A stretch of DNA of 64,000 nt from Pseudomonadota bacterium (GCA_030145845.1 JAIXHJ010000002.1:248001-312000), one strand, 5' to 3'; positions 27,060 to 34,924 are shown, numbered from the stretch's first letter. Made by a program: numbers and translations. Notes: generated by a model not told the origin, from the sequence alone.

Positions 27060-28179
27060 AGAGTTGATTTTAAAGTTGTCGAAGCAGTGGTGTCAGGCGA
27101 ATATTCGGGAGGCTCGCCTGCTGTCGTCTTCTAGCTGGCCGCTGGAGCTTAACATTGGTAAGCCAACGGCTCAGCAGGCAGTAAAGAAAACAGCAGATGT
27201 GAAGCGTCATATAGAACACTGGCAAAGCATTCAAATCGGGGAGGTAATCTACGATACCGTTAAATACCGTGACTTTGCTGAGCCTGTCGTCGTTCCTATC
27301 GTATGGCGCTTACGGCAGCCCAGTGAATGGATATCTGCTATCAATGACCCGGCGATTACCGAAGAATTTCACAGGTTAAGTCATATCATATCCGTTGCCG
27401 ATCAAAAGTATCACCGACTGCTGATCCGGCAACGAGCGCTGTGGCTGAGTAAAACCGTTGAAGAAGTTATTGCTGCGTTGCAGCTGGTCGATAAGTTGAC
27501 GCCGGGAATTGCTTCAGGCCGGCCTTTGCGGTTGTTATCGGGGATGGGCGTTGATACGAAATTCTTTGAGCGACATTTTACTCTGATTGAGAAGCTTCTT
27601 GATGTTCGTTATACCGGAGCTGTAGTAGAAGTTGGGTTGCTGGCATTTCTTGGAGCCCCTCCAGAGAAAGATCATTGGCTTTTAGTAAAACCGCTTTCTG
27701 CTGGAATTCTCCCTTTCGAGCGTATCCGGCTGACTTCGAAGGAGTTGGAGGCTCTTGATCTTCCCGCGCATCGAATTCTTTTGGTAGAAAATGAACAGTG
27801 TGAACATTTGTTGCCTGATGTTCATGATTGCATTGCGATACTGGGGGCGGGACTAGATTTGGGGTGGCTGGCTGGAGAGGCCTGGCAAAGCAAAGAGCTT
27901 CTGTACTGGGGAGACATTGATAGTTGGGGGCTTTTGATGCTCGCGCGCGCCCGTGAAGCCCAGCCGGGGGTGCGCAGTATTTTGATGAGCCTTACGGTTT
28001 ATGACAGTAATAAGGACCATGCGGTATCAGAACCTGTAAAAGCTCAGGATCGTAGTCCTCTGAACCTGACTGCTGAGGAGAAGGGCTTGTATGAGCAACT
28101 CGTGACCTGCGATAAGGGGCGTCTGGAACAAGAGTTTATTTCAGCAGACCAAGTCAAGGACGCGATTAGTGGCTTATAA
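27046..28179 (+). CDS. jetD: Wadjet type I JetD, Toprim nuclease subunit (DUF3322/DUF2220)
   Basis: A 377-residue protein with an N-terminal DUF3322-type part and a C-terminal DUF2220 Toprim domain related to topoisomerase VI/Spo11. The Toprim metal motifs are visible: LLVENEQCE near residue 245 (catalytic Glu) and YWGDIDSWG near 287 (DxD). JetD makes the double-strand cut once the JetABC motor recognises a small circular DNA. Its start overlaps jetC by 14 nt. It is the last gene of the island; about 120 bp later comes the integration scar. Confidence 0.94.
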   Translation: MHSPEELILKLSKQWCQANIREARLLSSSSWPLELNIGKPTAQQAVKKTADVKRHIEHWQSIQIGEVIYDTVKYRDFAEPVVVPIVWRLRQPSEWISAINDPAITEEFHRLSHIISVADQKYHRLLIRQRALWLSKTVEEVIAALQLVDKLTPGIASGRPLRLLSGMGVDTKFFERHFTLIEKLLDVRYTGAVVEVGLLAFLGAPPEKDHWLLVKPLSAGILPFERIRLTSKELEALDLPAHRILLVENEQCEHLLPDVHDCIAILGAGLDLGWLAGEAWQSKELLYWGDIDSWGLLMLARAREAQPGVRSILMSLTVYDSNKDHAVSEPVKAQDRSPLNLTAEEKGLYEQLVTCDKGRLEQEFISADQVKDAISGL

Positions 28180-28233
28180 AAAAGTAGGGCAGTAGTCATA
28201 GTCGCGAGGCCGTTTAATTACTACGAGTCCGTG

Positions 28234-28253
28234 TGGTCACTATCTGGTCACTA
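28234..28253. repeat. Direct repeats TGGTCACTA near the att-like site
   Basis: Two exact copies of TGGTCACTA, at 28234-28242 and 28245-28253, are 11 bp apart, about one helical turn. They lie 44 bp from the partial tRNA copy at 28297. This spacing is typical of arm-type integrase or excisionase binding sites, which is an inference from position. Confidence 0.45.
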
Positions 28254-28296
28254 CTGAAATTTTGTAAGTGGTAACTAACCGGGAAAGGCGCGAAGC

Positions 28297-28317
28297 AATG
28301 GCCCGCCCGAGAGGATT
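28297..28317 (-). repeat. Partial duplicate of the tRNA-Arg 3' end (att-like site)
   Basis: These 21 bases are identical to 28522-28542, the 3' terminal part of the tRNA-Arg gene plus two flanking bases (core GGCCCGCCCGAGAGGA). Identity stops abruptly on the inner side. Duplicated tRNA 3' ends are produced by tyrosine-recombinase integration, so this is an old attachment site. The 225-bp distance to the tRNA is far too short for a full element, so it points to a deletion or to tandem integrations. Confidence 0.82.
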
Positions 28318-28490
28318 ACTGTCGGCCTGTGGCCCATCGTCGCGGGCTCCAATGTTCTCTCCGCTCGCAGGCTCACACGATTGTCTCTCCGGTGTCCTGC
28401 CTTCGCCCCTTCGGGCGCCTGCGGCGGACCAAATTGCTCCCGGCAATTTGTCGAACCTGTCAGAGGTTCTCGTCCATCTCAAGCGGGCAT
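28318..28490. other. Non-coding segment between the att-like site and tRNA-Arg
   Basis: No supported gene. It holds a hairpin at 28430-28450 (CAAATTGC and GCAATTTG around five bases), a small G+C hairpin near 28405-28418, and at about 28451-28471 an echo of a tRNA T-arm (TCGAACCT and AGAGGTTC). A frame of 74 codons crosses it but lacks any recognisable protein feature. It is best read as the remnant of an integrated element or of a decayed tRNA-end copy. Confidence 0.5.
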
Positions 28491-28515
28491 AAAAAAACCG
28501 ACATGAAGTCGGTTT
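28491..28515 (-). terminator. Intrinsic terminator of tRNA-Arg
   Basis: AAACCGAC-ATGAA-GTCGGTTT, an 8-bp stem with a 5-nt loop at 28495-28515. On the minus strand it is followed by a T run (28491-28497 complement). It lies 9 bp past the tRNA 3' end and is the natural end of that transcript. Confidence 0.88.
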
Positions 28516-28523
28516 CTTTAAAA

Positions 28524-28600
28524 TGGCCCGCCCGAGAGGATTCGAACCTCTGACCTTTGCCTCCGGAGGGCAACGCTCTATCCAGCTGAGCTACGGGCGG
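28524..28600 (-). tRNA. tRNA-Arg (anticodon CCG)
   Basis: On the minus strand a 77-nt cloverleaf starts CCGCCCGTAGCTCAGCTGG and ends CGGGCGG-G-CCA with encoded CCA. The acceptor stem pairs CCGCCCG with CGGGCGG. The D-loop AGCTGGATAG, anticodon loop CCTCCGGAG (CCG) and T-arm with GGTTCGAATCC are all present. It closely resembles the gammaproteobacterial tRNA-Arg(CCG). Its 3' end was used as an integration site, as shown by the copy at 28297. Confidence 0.96.
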
Positions 28601-28808
28601 ATCGGTTGTCCGCAGAGAGCGGATAACGTAAGTGCGCGCATTGTATACGTTTTTTTTGCCCGCCTCTACTCCTGTGCCGCAGTCTCTGCAGCAGCCCGGT
28701 GATGGCTGCGGGCCGCGGCCGGATCACTGTGTTTCCCGGCCGGCGTTGCAGCCTGGGGGAGGTGGGCATACAGTGCAGCCTGTAACTGACAGCAGAAGAG
28801 ATACTTCC

Positions 28809-29207
28809 ATGAGTGATGCGTATGAAAAAGGCCTGGAAATCCGCAAGAGCGTGATGGGCGATGACTTTGTGGAGAAGGCGTTCAGCAACGCAACGTCGTT
28901 CACCATGCCGCTGCAGAAGCTGGTCACCGAGAATTGCTGGGGCGATGTGTGGGGCCGGGATGGCCTGTCAAAGCGTGACCGCAGCCTGGTCAATCTGGCG
29001 ATGATTTCGGTGCTTAACCGCCAGCAGGAGCTGGGCGGGCATGTCCGCGGGGCGATCCGCAACGGTGTGACGGTGGAGGAAATCCGTGAAGTGCTGCTGC
29101 AGGTGATGGCTTACGCCGGCGCACCGGCCGCGATTGATTCCTTCCGCACGGCATCGGCCATGCTGAAGGATCTGGGCATTGACCTGGATGATATGCCGGC
29201 GGAATAA
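28809..29207 (+). CDS. Carboxymuconolactone decarboxylase family protein (PcaC-like)
   Basis: A 132-residue CMD/AhpD-fold protein. The sequence is very close to PcaC-type proteins: YEKGLEIRKSVMGDDFVEKAF, then the core CWGDVWGRDGLSKRDRSLVNLAM and ELGGHVRGAIRNGVT, then EVLLQVMAYAGAPAAIDSFR. PcaC itself decarboxylates 4-carboxymuconolactone in the protocatechuate branch of the beta-ketoadipate pathway. No other pca gene is near, so the substrate is uncertain. The longer frame from 28632 is ignored because the ATG at 28809 has an AGAAGAG upstream and gives the conserved N-terminus. It converges on paaX with 6 bp between stops. Confidence 0.85.
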   Translation: MSDAYEKGLEIRKSVMGDDFVEKAFSNATSFTMPLQKLVTENCWGDVWGRDGLSKRDRSLVNLAMISVLNRQQELGGHVRGAIRNGVTVEEIREVLLQVMAYAGAPAAIDSFRTASAMLKDLGIDLDDMPAE

Positions 29208-29213
29208 GCCGGC

Positions 29214-30137
29214 TTATTTCAGTCCGCCGAAGCGTTGCCAGAAGGCGCTGGAGACCACGGGCAGCGGCCCTTCAGCGGTTTCCAGCGATTCTGCCAGCCA
29301 CAGTTCAGCCCCGGGAGTCAGGCGGCGGTAGATATTGCGGCACAGTTGCCGGGCGGCGCGGCCTTCCCAGTCACCCGGCAGCAGCTCATCCGGCAGCAAC
29401 GGATCGCGCAGCACCAGTTTGCGGTATTCGTGAATCAGCAGGGTGCGGGCGAGGAAGCAGTCCTGCGGGCGGATGTCCTCTTTCTCACTCAGCTCCTGCC
29501 ACACCGGGCGGAACAGGGTCAGAAATTCCTCATACTGACGGCCAAGGGATTCCAGATCCCAGCTTTCCTTCACCAGCAGCCGCACCGGCCGGCCGGCGAG
29601 TTCTTCCTGTGGCCGGGTTTCAAACAGCACCACATCGTTTTCCAGCCCGGCTGAGCTGATGGCGCTGTGCACGTGGCCGGTATTGCAGTTGGGGCTGCCG
29701 TACAGCTGGCCGGTCAGCGCAGCAAAGCCCTGCCACGACAGGTCGTCCAGCAGTTGCTTGCGTTGTTCCGGGGTCAGCTGGTTGGTCATCAGCAGGCACC
29801 AGGAACCGTCCCAGGGCTGATTGTTGCTGCGGTAAACGCGGCGGAAGGCCTGCTCAAAGCGGCGCCGGCCGGGGCCGGTCAGGCTGTAATAGCTGCGCCG
29901 GCCGACGCGGTCACTCATCAGCCAGCCTTCCTGAGTGAGGCGGAAGATGGTGGTGCGCATCAGGCGCTCGTTAATGCCCATCGGTTCCAGCAGCTTGATC
30001 AGGCTGCCGAGCCAGACCGTGCCGCCATGCGGTTCGATGGAATCACCGTATACCGTAATCACCAGGGATGACGCGCGCAGCGGCTTCTGATGGCGGAAGC
30101 GCTCCGTCAGGCTTTCCAGCGTGTTGAGTTTCGTCAT
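29214..30137 (-). CDS. paaX: PaaX, phenylacetyl-CoA-responsive repressor
   Basis: A 307-residue PaaX-family regulator with an N-terminal winged helix (MTKLNTLESLTERFRHQKPL, then YGDSIEPHGGTVWLGSLIKLLEPMG and RTTIFRLTQEGWL) and the PaaX C-terminal domain. In E. coli PaaX represses the paa promoters and is released by phenylacetyl-CoA. The frame extends 20 codons upstream, but the ATG at 30137 gives the usual start. Two GATAC motifs lie at its own 5' side (30150-30154 and 30208-30212), so it may repress itself. It is separated by about 110 bp from paaY, which lies upstream on the same strand. Confidence 0.92.
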   Translation of the reverse strand: MTKLNTLESLTERFRHQKPLRASSLVITVYGDSIEPHGGTVWLGSLIKLLEPMGINERLMRTTIFRLTQEGWLMSDRVGRRSYYSLTGPGRRRFEQAFRRVYRSNNQPWDGSWCLLMTNQLTPEQRKQLLDDLSWQGFAALTGQLYGSPNCNTGHVHSAISSAGLENDVVLFETRPQEELAGRPVRLLVKESWDLESLGRQYEEFLTLFRPVWQELSEKEDIRPQDCFLARTLLIHEYRKLVLRDPLLPDELLPGDWEGRAARQLCRNIYRRLTPGAELWLAESLETAEGPLPVVSSAFWQRFGGLK

Positions 30138-30145
30138 TGGCAAGT

Positions 30146-30212
30146 GGTTGTATCGTCCGTTGTGATGCGCAGCTGTGGATGAACGGGGCTGCCGCATCCT
30201 GAGAAAAGATAC
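30146..30212 (-). promoter_or_regulatory. paaX upstream region with GATAC motifs
   Basis: GATACAACC occurs on the minus strand with its GATAC at 30150-30154 and GATACAACA on the plus strand at 30208-30212. The same core occurs in the paaY-paaF and paaK-paaA intergenic regions. Candidate autoregulatory PaaX sites; the binding is inferred. Confidence 0.4.
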
Positions 30213-30248
30213 AACAGGTTACCAGTGGCGTCGCAGATATGCATCATA

Positions 30249-30842
30249 TCAGCGGCTTTTCAGCGGTTCGTGTTCGCCGGTCTGCAGCGTTGGCCGCTCC
30301 TCTTCCACGGCGGTCAGCGGCTGACATTCGACCATGCCTGCCAGACTGCGCCGGGTGAGCTCGATGTACTGTTGCGTACCGGTCTGTTTCCACGCCAGTT
30401 CCTGATCCGACACCTGACGGCGCACCTCGGCCGGTGAGCCCATGACCATTGAGCGTGGCGGGCAGCTGAAGCGGGCTTTGACAAAGGATGAGGCGGCCAC
30501 AATCGAGGCGGCACCGATGTCGGCATAATCCATCACCACGGCATTCATACCGACCAGGGTGTCTTCACCAATCACACAGCCGTGCAGGATCGCGCCGTGG
30601 CCGATGTGACCGTGGCGTTTAATCAGCGTCACTGTGTCGGGGAAGCCGTGCACCGTGCAGTTGTCCTGCATATTGGCTTCTTCTTCCATCACGATACGGC
30701 CGAAGTCACCGCGCAGGCTGGCGCAGGGGCCGACATAACAGCCGGCGCCGATGATCACATCGCCGATCAGAACGGCAGTGGGGTGCACGTAGGCAGTGGG
30801 GTGAACCACAGGCGTCACGCCATCGATTCTGTAACAGGGCAT
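30249..30842 (-). CDS. paaY: PaaY, gamma-carbonic-anhydrase-like thioesterase of phenylacetate catabolism
   Basis: A 197-residue left-handed beta-helix protein starting MPCYRIDGVTPVVHPTAYVH. Hexapeptide repeats run through the first 140 residues. The zinc ligands of the gamma-CA fold are visible as His in NCTVHGFP and the two in GHIGHGAILHG. In E. coli PaaY acts as a thioesterase that clears dead-end CoA esters such as 2-hydroxycyclohepta-1,4,6-triene-1-formyl-CoA. A frame from ATG 30851 adds MYS, but the GAGGA upstream fits the ATG at 30842 better. It is divergent from the paaF operon. Confidence 0.92.
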   Translation of the reverse strand: MPCYRIDGVTPVVHPTAYVHPTAVLIGDVIIGAGCYVGPCASLRGDFGRIVMEEEANMQDNCTVHGFPDTVTLIKRHGHIGHGAILHGCVIGEDTLVGMNAVVMDYADIGAASIVAASSFVKARFSCPPRSMVMGSPAEVRRQVSDQELAWKQTGTQQYIELTRRSLAGMVECQPLTAVEEERPTLQTGEHEPLKSR

Positions 30843-31317
30843 GGAGTACATCCTCAGTCGGGTGTATCGCTTCTGCGTCCGCCGGCCAGGGATTCCACGG
30901 CTGAGGCGGGGCGTAATCGGATGCTGCGCGGCATGCGGTTTAAAGCAATACGTTATTTTTATTTATTTTGATTTTTATGTATCAAAACATACTTTTCCGG
31001 CCGGTGGAAGTCACTGATTACGTACCGGCGTGGGTGTTTATTAGTCGGTATGTGTATCAATTCGGGCCATATTCCCCCGCGTCGAATAGGGTCATTAATC
31101 TCTCTGAGCCCCGCCGTTACTGCATTCTTATGGAATGTTAGCCTAAAGTGATACGTAAAATATAAAAATAAATGTTGTTTTGTATCTTAACTTCATGCAG
31201 TTTGAATAAAAGCGATACACCAATTCAGCACAATCTGTCAGCGCAGAAACTAAAAAACGAATGTGATCGCGACCGACCCGCTACAAAAACAACACCGGGC
31301 AGGTAACAGGTACTCAA
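30843..31317. promoter_or_regulatory. Divergent paaY-paaF control region with repeated GATAC motifs
   Basis: No gene. Five GATAC cores are spread over 240 bp: minus strand at 30979-30983 (within the dyad TATGT-ATCAAA-ACATA, 30976-30991), 31054-31058 and 31182-31186, plus strand at 31150-31154 and 31214-31218. Most carry a flanking T and trailing A-rich bases (TGATAC-A). The E. coli PaaX site contains TGATTC, so these are good candidates for PaaX half sites. The region 31155-31175 is strongly A+T-rich and could hold a promoter. Confidence 0.5.
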
Positions 31318-32103
31318 ATGACAAGCGATAATTACCAGACTCTGACCGTTGCAACGGCCGGAGCAGGGGTTCAGCTTATCCGGCTGAACCGTCCCCAGGC
31401 ACTGAACGCCCTGACCACTGAACTGTTAGGCGAGCTGAGTGCCGTGCTCGATGCCGCCGAAGCGGCCGACGATGTGCGTGCTGTGGTTATCACCGGCAGC
31501 GCCCGTGCGTTTGCCGCCGGGGCCGACATCAACGAGATGGCGGCGCTGGATATGGTCGGCATCCTCAATGATCCGCGCCAGCAGCACTGGCAGCGCATTA
31601 CCCGTTTCAGCAAGCCGCTGATCGCCGCCGTGAATGGTTTCTGTCTCGGTGGTGGCTGCGAGCTGGCCATGCATGCCGACATTCTGATTGCCGGCAGCGA
31701 TGCGAAATTCGGCCAGCCGGAAATCAATCTCGGCATCATTCCCGGTGCTGGTGGCACCCAGCGTCTGCTGCGGGCGGTGGGTAAATCCATGGCCATGCAG
31801 ATGGTGCTCAGTGGTCAGCCGATCACAGCCCAACAGGCCCTGCACAGCGGCCTGATCAGCGAAATCACCCAACCCGAATTTACCGTCGAACGCGCGCTGG
31901 CGCTGGCGGCGGATATTGCCGCCAAGGCACCGCTGGCTGTGCGGCTGGCGAAAGAAGCCATCCTGCGCGGCATGGATGCGGATCTGGCCACCGGCCTGCG
32001 CTTTGAGCGTCAGGCCTTCACGGTACTGGCCGGCACCGACGACCGTAACGAAGGCATCGCCGCCTTCCGGGAAAAACGCAAACCCGGTTTCAGCGGTCGC
32101 TGA
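31318..32103 (+). CDS. paaF: PaaF, 2,3-dehydroadipyl-CoA hydratase
   Basis: A 261-residue crotonase-fold enzyme. It has RLNRPQALNAL at about residues 22-32, the oxyanion-hole segment ARAFAAGADINEMA, and the catalytic glutamate region VNGFCLGGGCELAMHADI and GQPEINLGIIPGAGGTQRL, where the Glu of GGCELA and that of QPEI are both present as in active hydratases. In the pathway it hydrates 2,3-dehydroadipyl-CoA to 3-hydroxyadipyl-CoA. It is first of the + strand run, with paaG 30 bp downstream. Confidence 0.9.
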   Translation: MTSDNYQTLTVATAGAGVQLIRLNRPQALNALTTELLGELSAVLDAAEAADDVRAVVITGSARAFAAGADINEMAALDMVGILNDPRQQHWQRITRFSKPLIAAVNGFCLGGGCELAMHADILIAGSDAKFGQPEINLGIIPGAGGTQRLLRAVGKSMAMQMVLSGQPITAQQALHSGLISEITQPEFTVERALALAADIAAKAPLAVRLAKEAILRGMDADLATGLRFERQAFTVLAGTDDRNEGIAAFREKRKPGFSGR

Positions 32104-32132
32104 AGCCAGAACCGGACCGGAGTGATCTCTCC

Positions 32133-32924
32133 ATGACTTTTGAACACATTATTTATTCAGTGGATGACGGGGTGGCGCTGCTGAGCCTGAACCGCCCGCA
32201 GGCGCTGAACAGCTTTAACGAAGCCATGCACCTGGAGGTGCGTGAGGCGCTGAAAATGACCGCCGAAAACCCGGAAGCGCGGGTGCTGCTGTTAACCGCC
32301 GAAGGCCGGGGTTTCTGCGCCGGTCAGGATCTGTCTGACCGTAACGTGGCACCGGACGCCGATATGCCCGATCTGGGTCTGTCGATCGAGAAATTCTACA
32401 ACCCGATGATCCGCCGTCTGCAGCAGCTGCCGATGCCGGTGATCTGCGCGGTGAATGGTGTGGCTGCCGGTGCCGGCGCCAATATCCCGCTGGCCTGTGA
32501 TCTGGTGCTGGCGGCGCGCTCGGCAAAATTTATTCAGGCCTTCTGCAAGATCGGTCTGGTGCCGGATTCTGCGGGTACCTGGTTTCTGCCGCGCCTGGTG
32601 GGTCTGGCGCGGGCCAAACAGCTGGCCTTACTGGGCGAGCCGTTAAGCGCGGAACAGGCGCTGGAGTGGGGCATGATTTACCGCGTTACCGACGACGAAG
32701 CACTGCGCGATGAAGCACTGGTGCTGGCGCGCCAGCTGGCGACTCAGCCGACGGTGGGGCTGGGCTATATCAAACGCGCCCTGAACGACAGTCTGAGCAA
32801 CCGCTTTGACGAGCAGCTGACGCTGGAGCGCGATCTGCAGCGCCTGGCCGGCCGTACCGACGATTACCGCGAAGGCGTGGCGGCGTTTATGGCCAAACGC
32901 CCGGCTGAATTTAAGGGGCGCTGA
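32133..32924 (+). CDS. paaG: PaaG, 1,2-epoxyphenylacetyl-CoA isomerase
   Basis: A 263-residue crotonase-fold protein with SLNRPQALNSFNEAMH and the signature EGRGFCAGQDLSDRNV, ending AFMAKRPAEFKGR. PaaG converts ring-1,2-epoxyphenylacetyl-CoA to the seven-membered oxepin-CoA and also shifts a double bond in a later step. Unlike PaaF the segment after CAVNGVAAGAGAN has Asn in place of the hydratase glutamate, and the second acid is Asp of LVPDSAGTW, as expected of an isomerase. The paaH gene starts 1 nt after its stop. Confidence 0.93.
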   Translation: MTFEHIIYSVDDGVALLSLNRPQALNSFNEAMHLEVREALKMTAENPEARVLLLTAEGRGFCAGQDLSDRNVAPDADMPDLGLSIEKFYNPMIRRLQQLPMPVICAVNGVAAGAGANIPLACDLVLAARSAKFIQAFCKIGLVPDSAGTWFLPRLVGLARAKQLALLGEPLSAEQALEWGMIYRVTDDEALRDEALVLARQLATQPTVGLGYIKRALNDSLSNRFDEQLTLERDLQRLAGRTDDYREGVAAFMAKRPAEFKGR

Positions 32925-32925
32925 G

Positions 32926-34452
32926 ATGAAAGCTCTGGATTCTGCTGTTGTTGTTGGTGTGATCGGTGCCGGTGCCATGGGCGCCGGTATTGCTCAGGTG
33001 GCTGCACAGGCCGGTCATCTGGTGTTCCTGTATGACAACCGCGAGGGCGCGGCACAGGCTGCCATCGACGGTATTCAGCGCCAGCTGACGCGGCTGGTGG
33101 AAAAAGGCAAATTCACCGCAGAAGAGGTGGCGGCCATCGTTGCCCGCCTGCAACCGGCGGCAGCGCTGAGCGATTTTGCCGGCTGTGGTCTGGTGCTGGA
33201 AGCCATCGTCGAAAACCTCGATGTGAAACGCGGCTTGCTGGAACAGCTGGAAAGCATCTGCAGCGCCGACTGCATTCTGGCCACCAATACCTCATCACTG
33301 TCGGTCACCAGTCTGGGGGCCGGGCGTCAGCGGCCGCAGCGTATTGTCGGCATGCACTTCTTCAATCCGGCGCCGGTGATGAAGCTGGTGGAAGTGGTCT
33401 CCGGGCTGGAAACCGATAACGCCGTTGCCGACTGTGTGTTTGCCACCGCCAAAGCCTGGGGTAAGCAACCGGTATCTGCGCGTTCAACCCCGGGCTTTAT
33501 CGTCAATCGCGTGGCCCGGCCGTTTTACGCTGAAAGTCTGCGCTTACTGCAGGAACAGGCCGCCGACTGCGCCACGCTGGATGCGGTTATGCGCGACGGC
33601 GGTGGCTTCCGCATGGGCGCGTTTGAACTCACCGATATGATCGGTCACGACGTGAATTACGCCGTCACCCATTCGGTGTTTGATGGCTATTACGGCGACT
33701 TCCGCTTCCAGCCTTCCCTGATGCAGAAAGAGCTGGTGGACGCCGGCCTGCTGGGGCGTAAATCCGGCCGCGGCTTTTATTCCTATTCTGAGAACGCCGT
33801 TAAACCCGAGCCGCAGAGCGTAAGTGTGAGCGGTGATCCCGTACCCGGCTGCGTGGCACTGGGTGACAGCGGTGTTCTCAGTCCTCTTCTGTCACGGCTG
33901 GCGGACGCCGGCGTGATGCTGAGCTCAGAATCTTCGTCTGACGATGGCGTGCTGCGCATCGGCAGTGCCACGGTGGCGCTGACCGATGGCCGCATGGCCT
34001 GCCAGCGTGCCGGCGAAGAGGGTCTGCACAATCTGGTGCTGGTGGATCTGGCGCTGGACTACGGCAAAGCCACACGGCTGGCGGTCAGTCGTGCACACAA
34101 CACGTCCGATGAAGCCCTGCAGCAGGTGGCTGACTGTTTCGCCCGGGCGGATATCCGTATCAGTGAAATCAGCGACGTGCCCGGACTGGTGGTGATGCGC
34201 ACCGTGGCCATGCTGGCCAACGAAGGTGCTGACACCGTGCTGCACGGCGTGGCCAGTGCGGCGGACGTCGATACCGCCATGCGGGCCGGGGTGAACTATC
34301 CGCGGGGTCCGCTGCAGTGGGCGGATCAGCTGGGACTGCCGGCCGTACTGACCACGCTTGAACATCTGCAGCAGGCCAGTGGCGAAGACAGATACCGTCC
34401 GTCGCTGCTGCTGCGTCGCCTGGCACTGCAGGGAGGAAGTTTCCATGCCTGA
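32926..34452 (+). CDS. paaH: PaaH, 3-hydroxyadipyl-CoA dehydrogenase
   Basis: A 508-residue NAD-dependent 3-hydroxyacyl-CoA dehydrogenase. The N-terminal Rossmann motif is GVIGAGAMGAGIAQ (about 12-25), the substrate-binding block is GMHFFNPAPVMKLVEVV, and ARSTPGFIVNRVARPFY marks the start of the helical domain. A second C-terminal dehydrogenase-like helical unit follows (VNYPRGPLQWADQLG), as in the long PaaH/PaaC proteins of pseudomonads. It oxidises 3-hydroxyadipyl-CoA to 3-oxoadipyl-CoA. Its end overlaps paaI by 8 nt. Confidence 0.94.
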   Translation: MKALDSAVVVGVIGAGAMGAGIAQVAAQAGHLVFLYDNREGAAQAAIDGIQRQLTRLVEKGKFTAEEVAAIVARLQPAAALSDFAGCGLVLEAIVENLDVKRGLLEQLESICSADCILATNTSSLSVTSLGAGRQRPQRIVGMHFFNPAPVMKLVEVVSGLETDNAVADCVFATAKAWGKQPVSARSTPGFIVNRVARPFYAESLRLLQEQAADCATLDAVMRDGGGFRMGAFELTDMIGHDVNYAVTHSVFDGYYGDFRFQPSLMQKELVDAGLLGRKSGRGFYSYSENAVKPEPQSVSVSGDPVPGCVALGDSGVLSPLLSRLADAGVMLSSESSSDDGVLRIGSATVALTDGRMACQRAGEEGLHNLVLVDLALDYGKATRLAVSRAHNTSDEALQQVADCFARADIRISEISDVPGLVVMRTVAMLANEGADTVLHGVASAADVDTAMRAGVNYPRGPLQWADQLGLPAVLTTLEHLQQASGEDRYRPSLLLRRLALQGGSFHA

Positions 34453-34924
34453 TCTGAGCGTTGTGAAAAACAATCCGGCGGAGATGAACGCCGCCGAACT
34501 GGCGCAGGCCTGTGCCGATGAACTCTTCCGCCGGGATGACGCCAGCCAGTTTCTGGGTATGCGTATCAGCGGGGTGGCGCCGGGTGCCGCAACACTGACC
34601 ATGGTGGTGCAGGAATTTATGTTGCAGGGCCACAAAACCTGCCACGGCGGTTACCTGTTCACCCTGGCGGATTCGGCTTTTGCCTTCGCCTGTAATACCT
34701 ACAACCAGGTGACCGTGGCCATTGGCTGCAGCATTGATTACGTCGCTCCGGCCTATGCCGGCGACCAGCTGGCGGCCAGCGCGGTGGAGAAATCCCGCAG
34801 CGGCCGTACCGGTAATTACGACGTGGAAATCCGCAATCAGGACGGCAGTCTGATTGCCATTTTCCACGGTAAGTCCTATCGCGTTCGCGGCGAGATCCTG
34901 CCGCAGGAGACAACAGATGAGTGA
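34445..34924 (+). CDS. paaI: PaaI, hydroxyphenylacetyl-CoA thioesterase
   Basis: A 159-residue hot-dog thioesterase starting MPDLSVVKNNPAEMNAAELA. The active-site block KTCHGGYLFTLADSAFAFACN holds the HGG-type motif and the catalytic Asp of PaaI. It hydrolyses (hydroxy)phenylacetyl-CoA esters and so rescues CoA trapped in dead-end compounds. It overlaps paaH at the front by 8 nt and paaJ at the end by 8 nt. Confidence 0.94.
   Translation: MPDLSVVKNNPAEMNAAELAQACADELFRRDDASQFLGMRISGVAPGAATLTMVVQEFMLQGHKTCHGGYLFTLADSAFAFACNTYNQVTVAIGCSIDYVAPAYAGDQLAASAVEKSRSGRTGNYDVEIRNQDGSLIAIFHGKSYRVRGEILPQETTDE

Noticed and set aside
28268-28553. Two 74-codon frames between jetD and the tRNA
   Set aside because: They run across the att-like site, hairpins and the tRNA terminator and have no protein-like features or ribosome site.
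12705-28600. An integrase or transposase for the island
   Set aside because: No tyrosine or serine recombinase and no DDE transposase was found in any frame. Only the excisionase-like relic and the att-like repeat remain.
29235-30071. Long + strand frames opposite paaX
   Set aside because: They are antisense to a clear PaaX protein and show low-complexity Gln/Ala-rich translation, typical of shadow frames in G+C-rich DNA.
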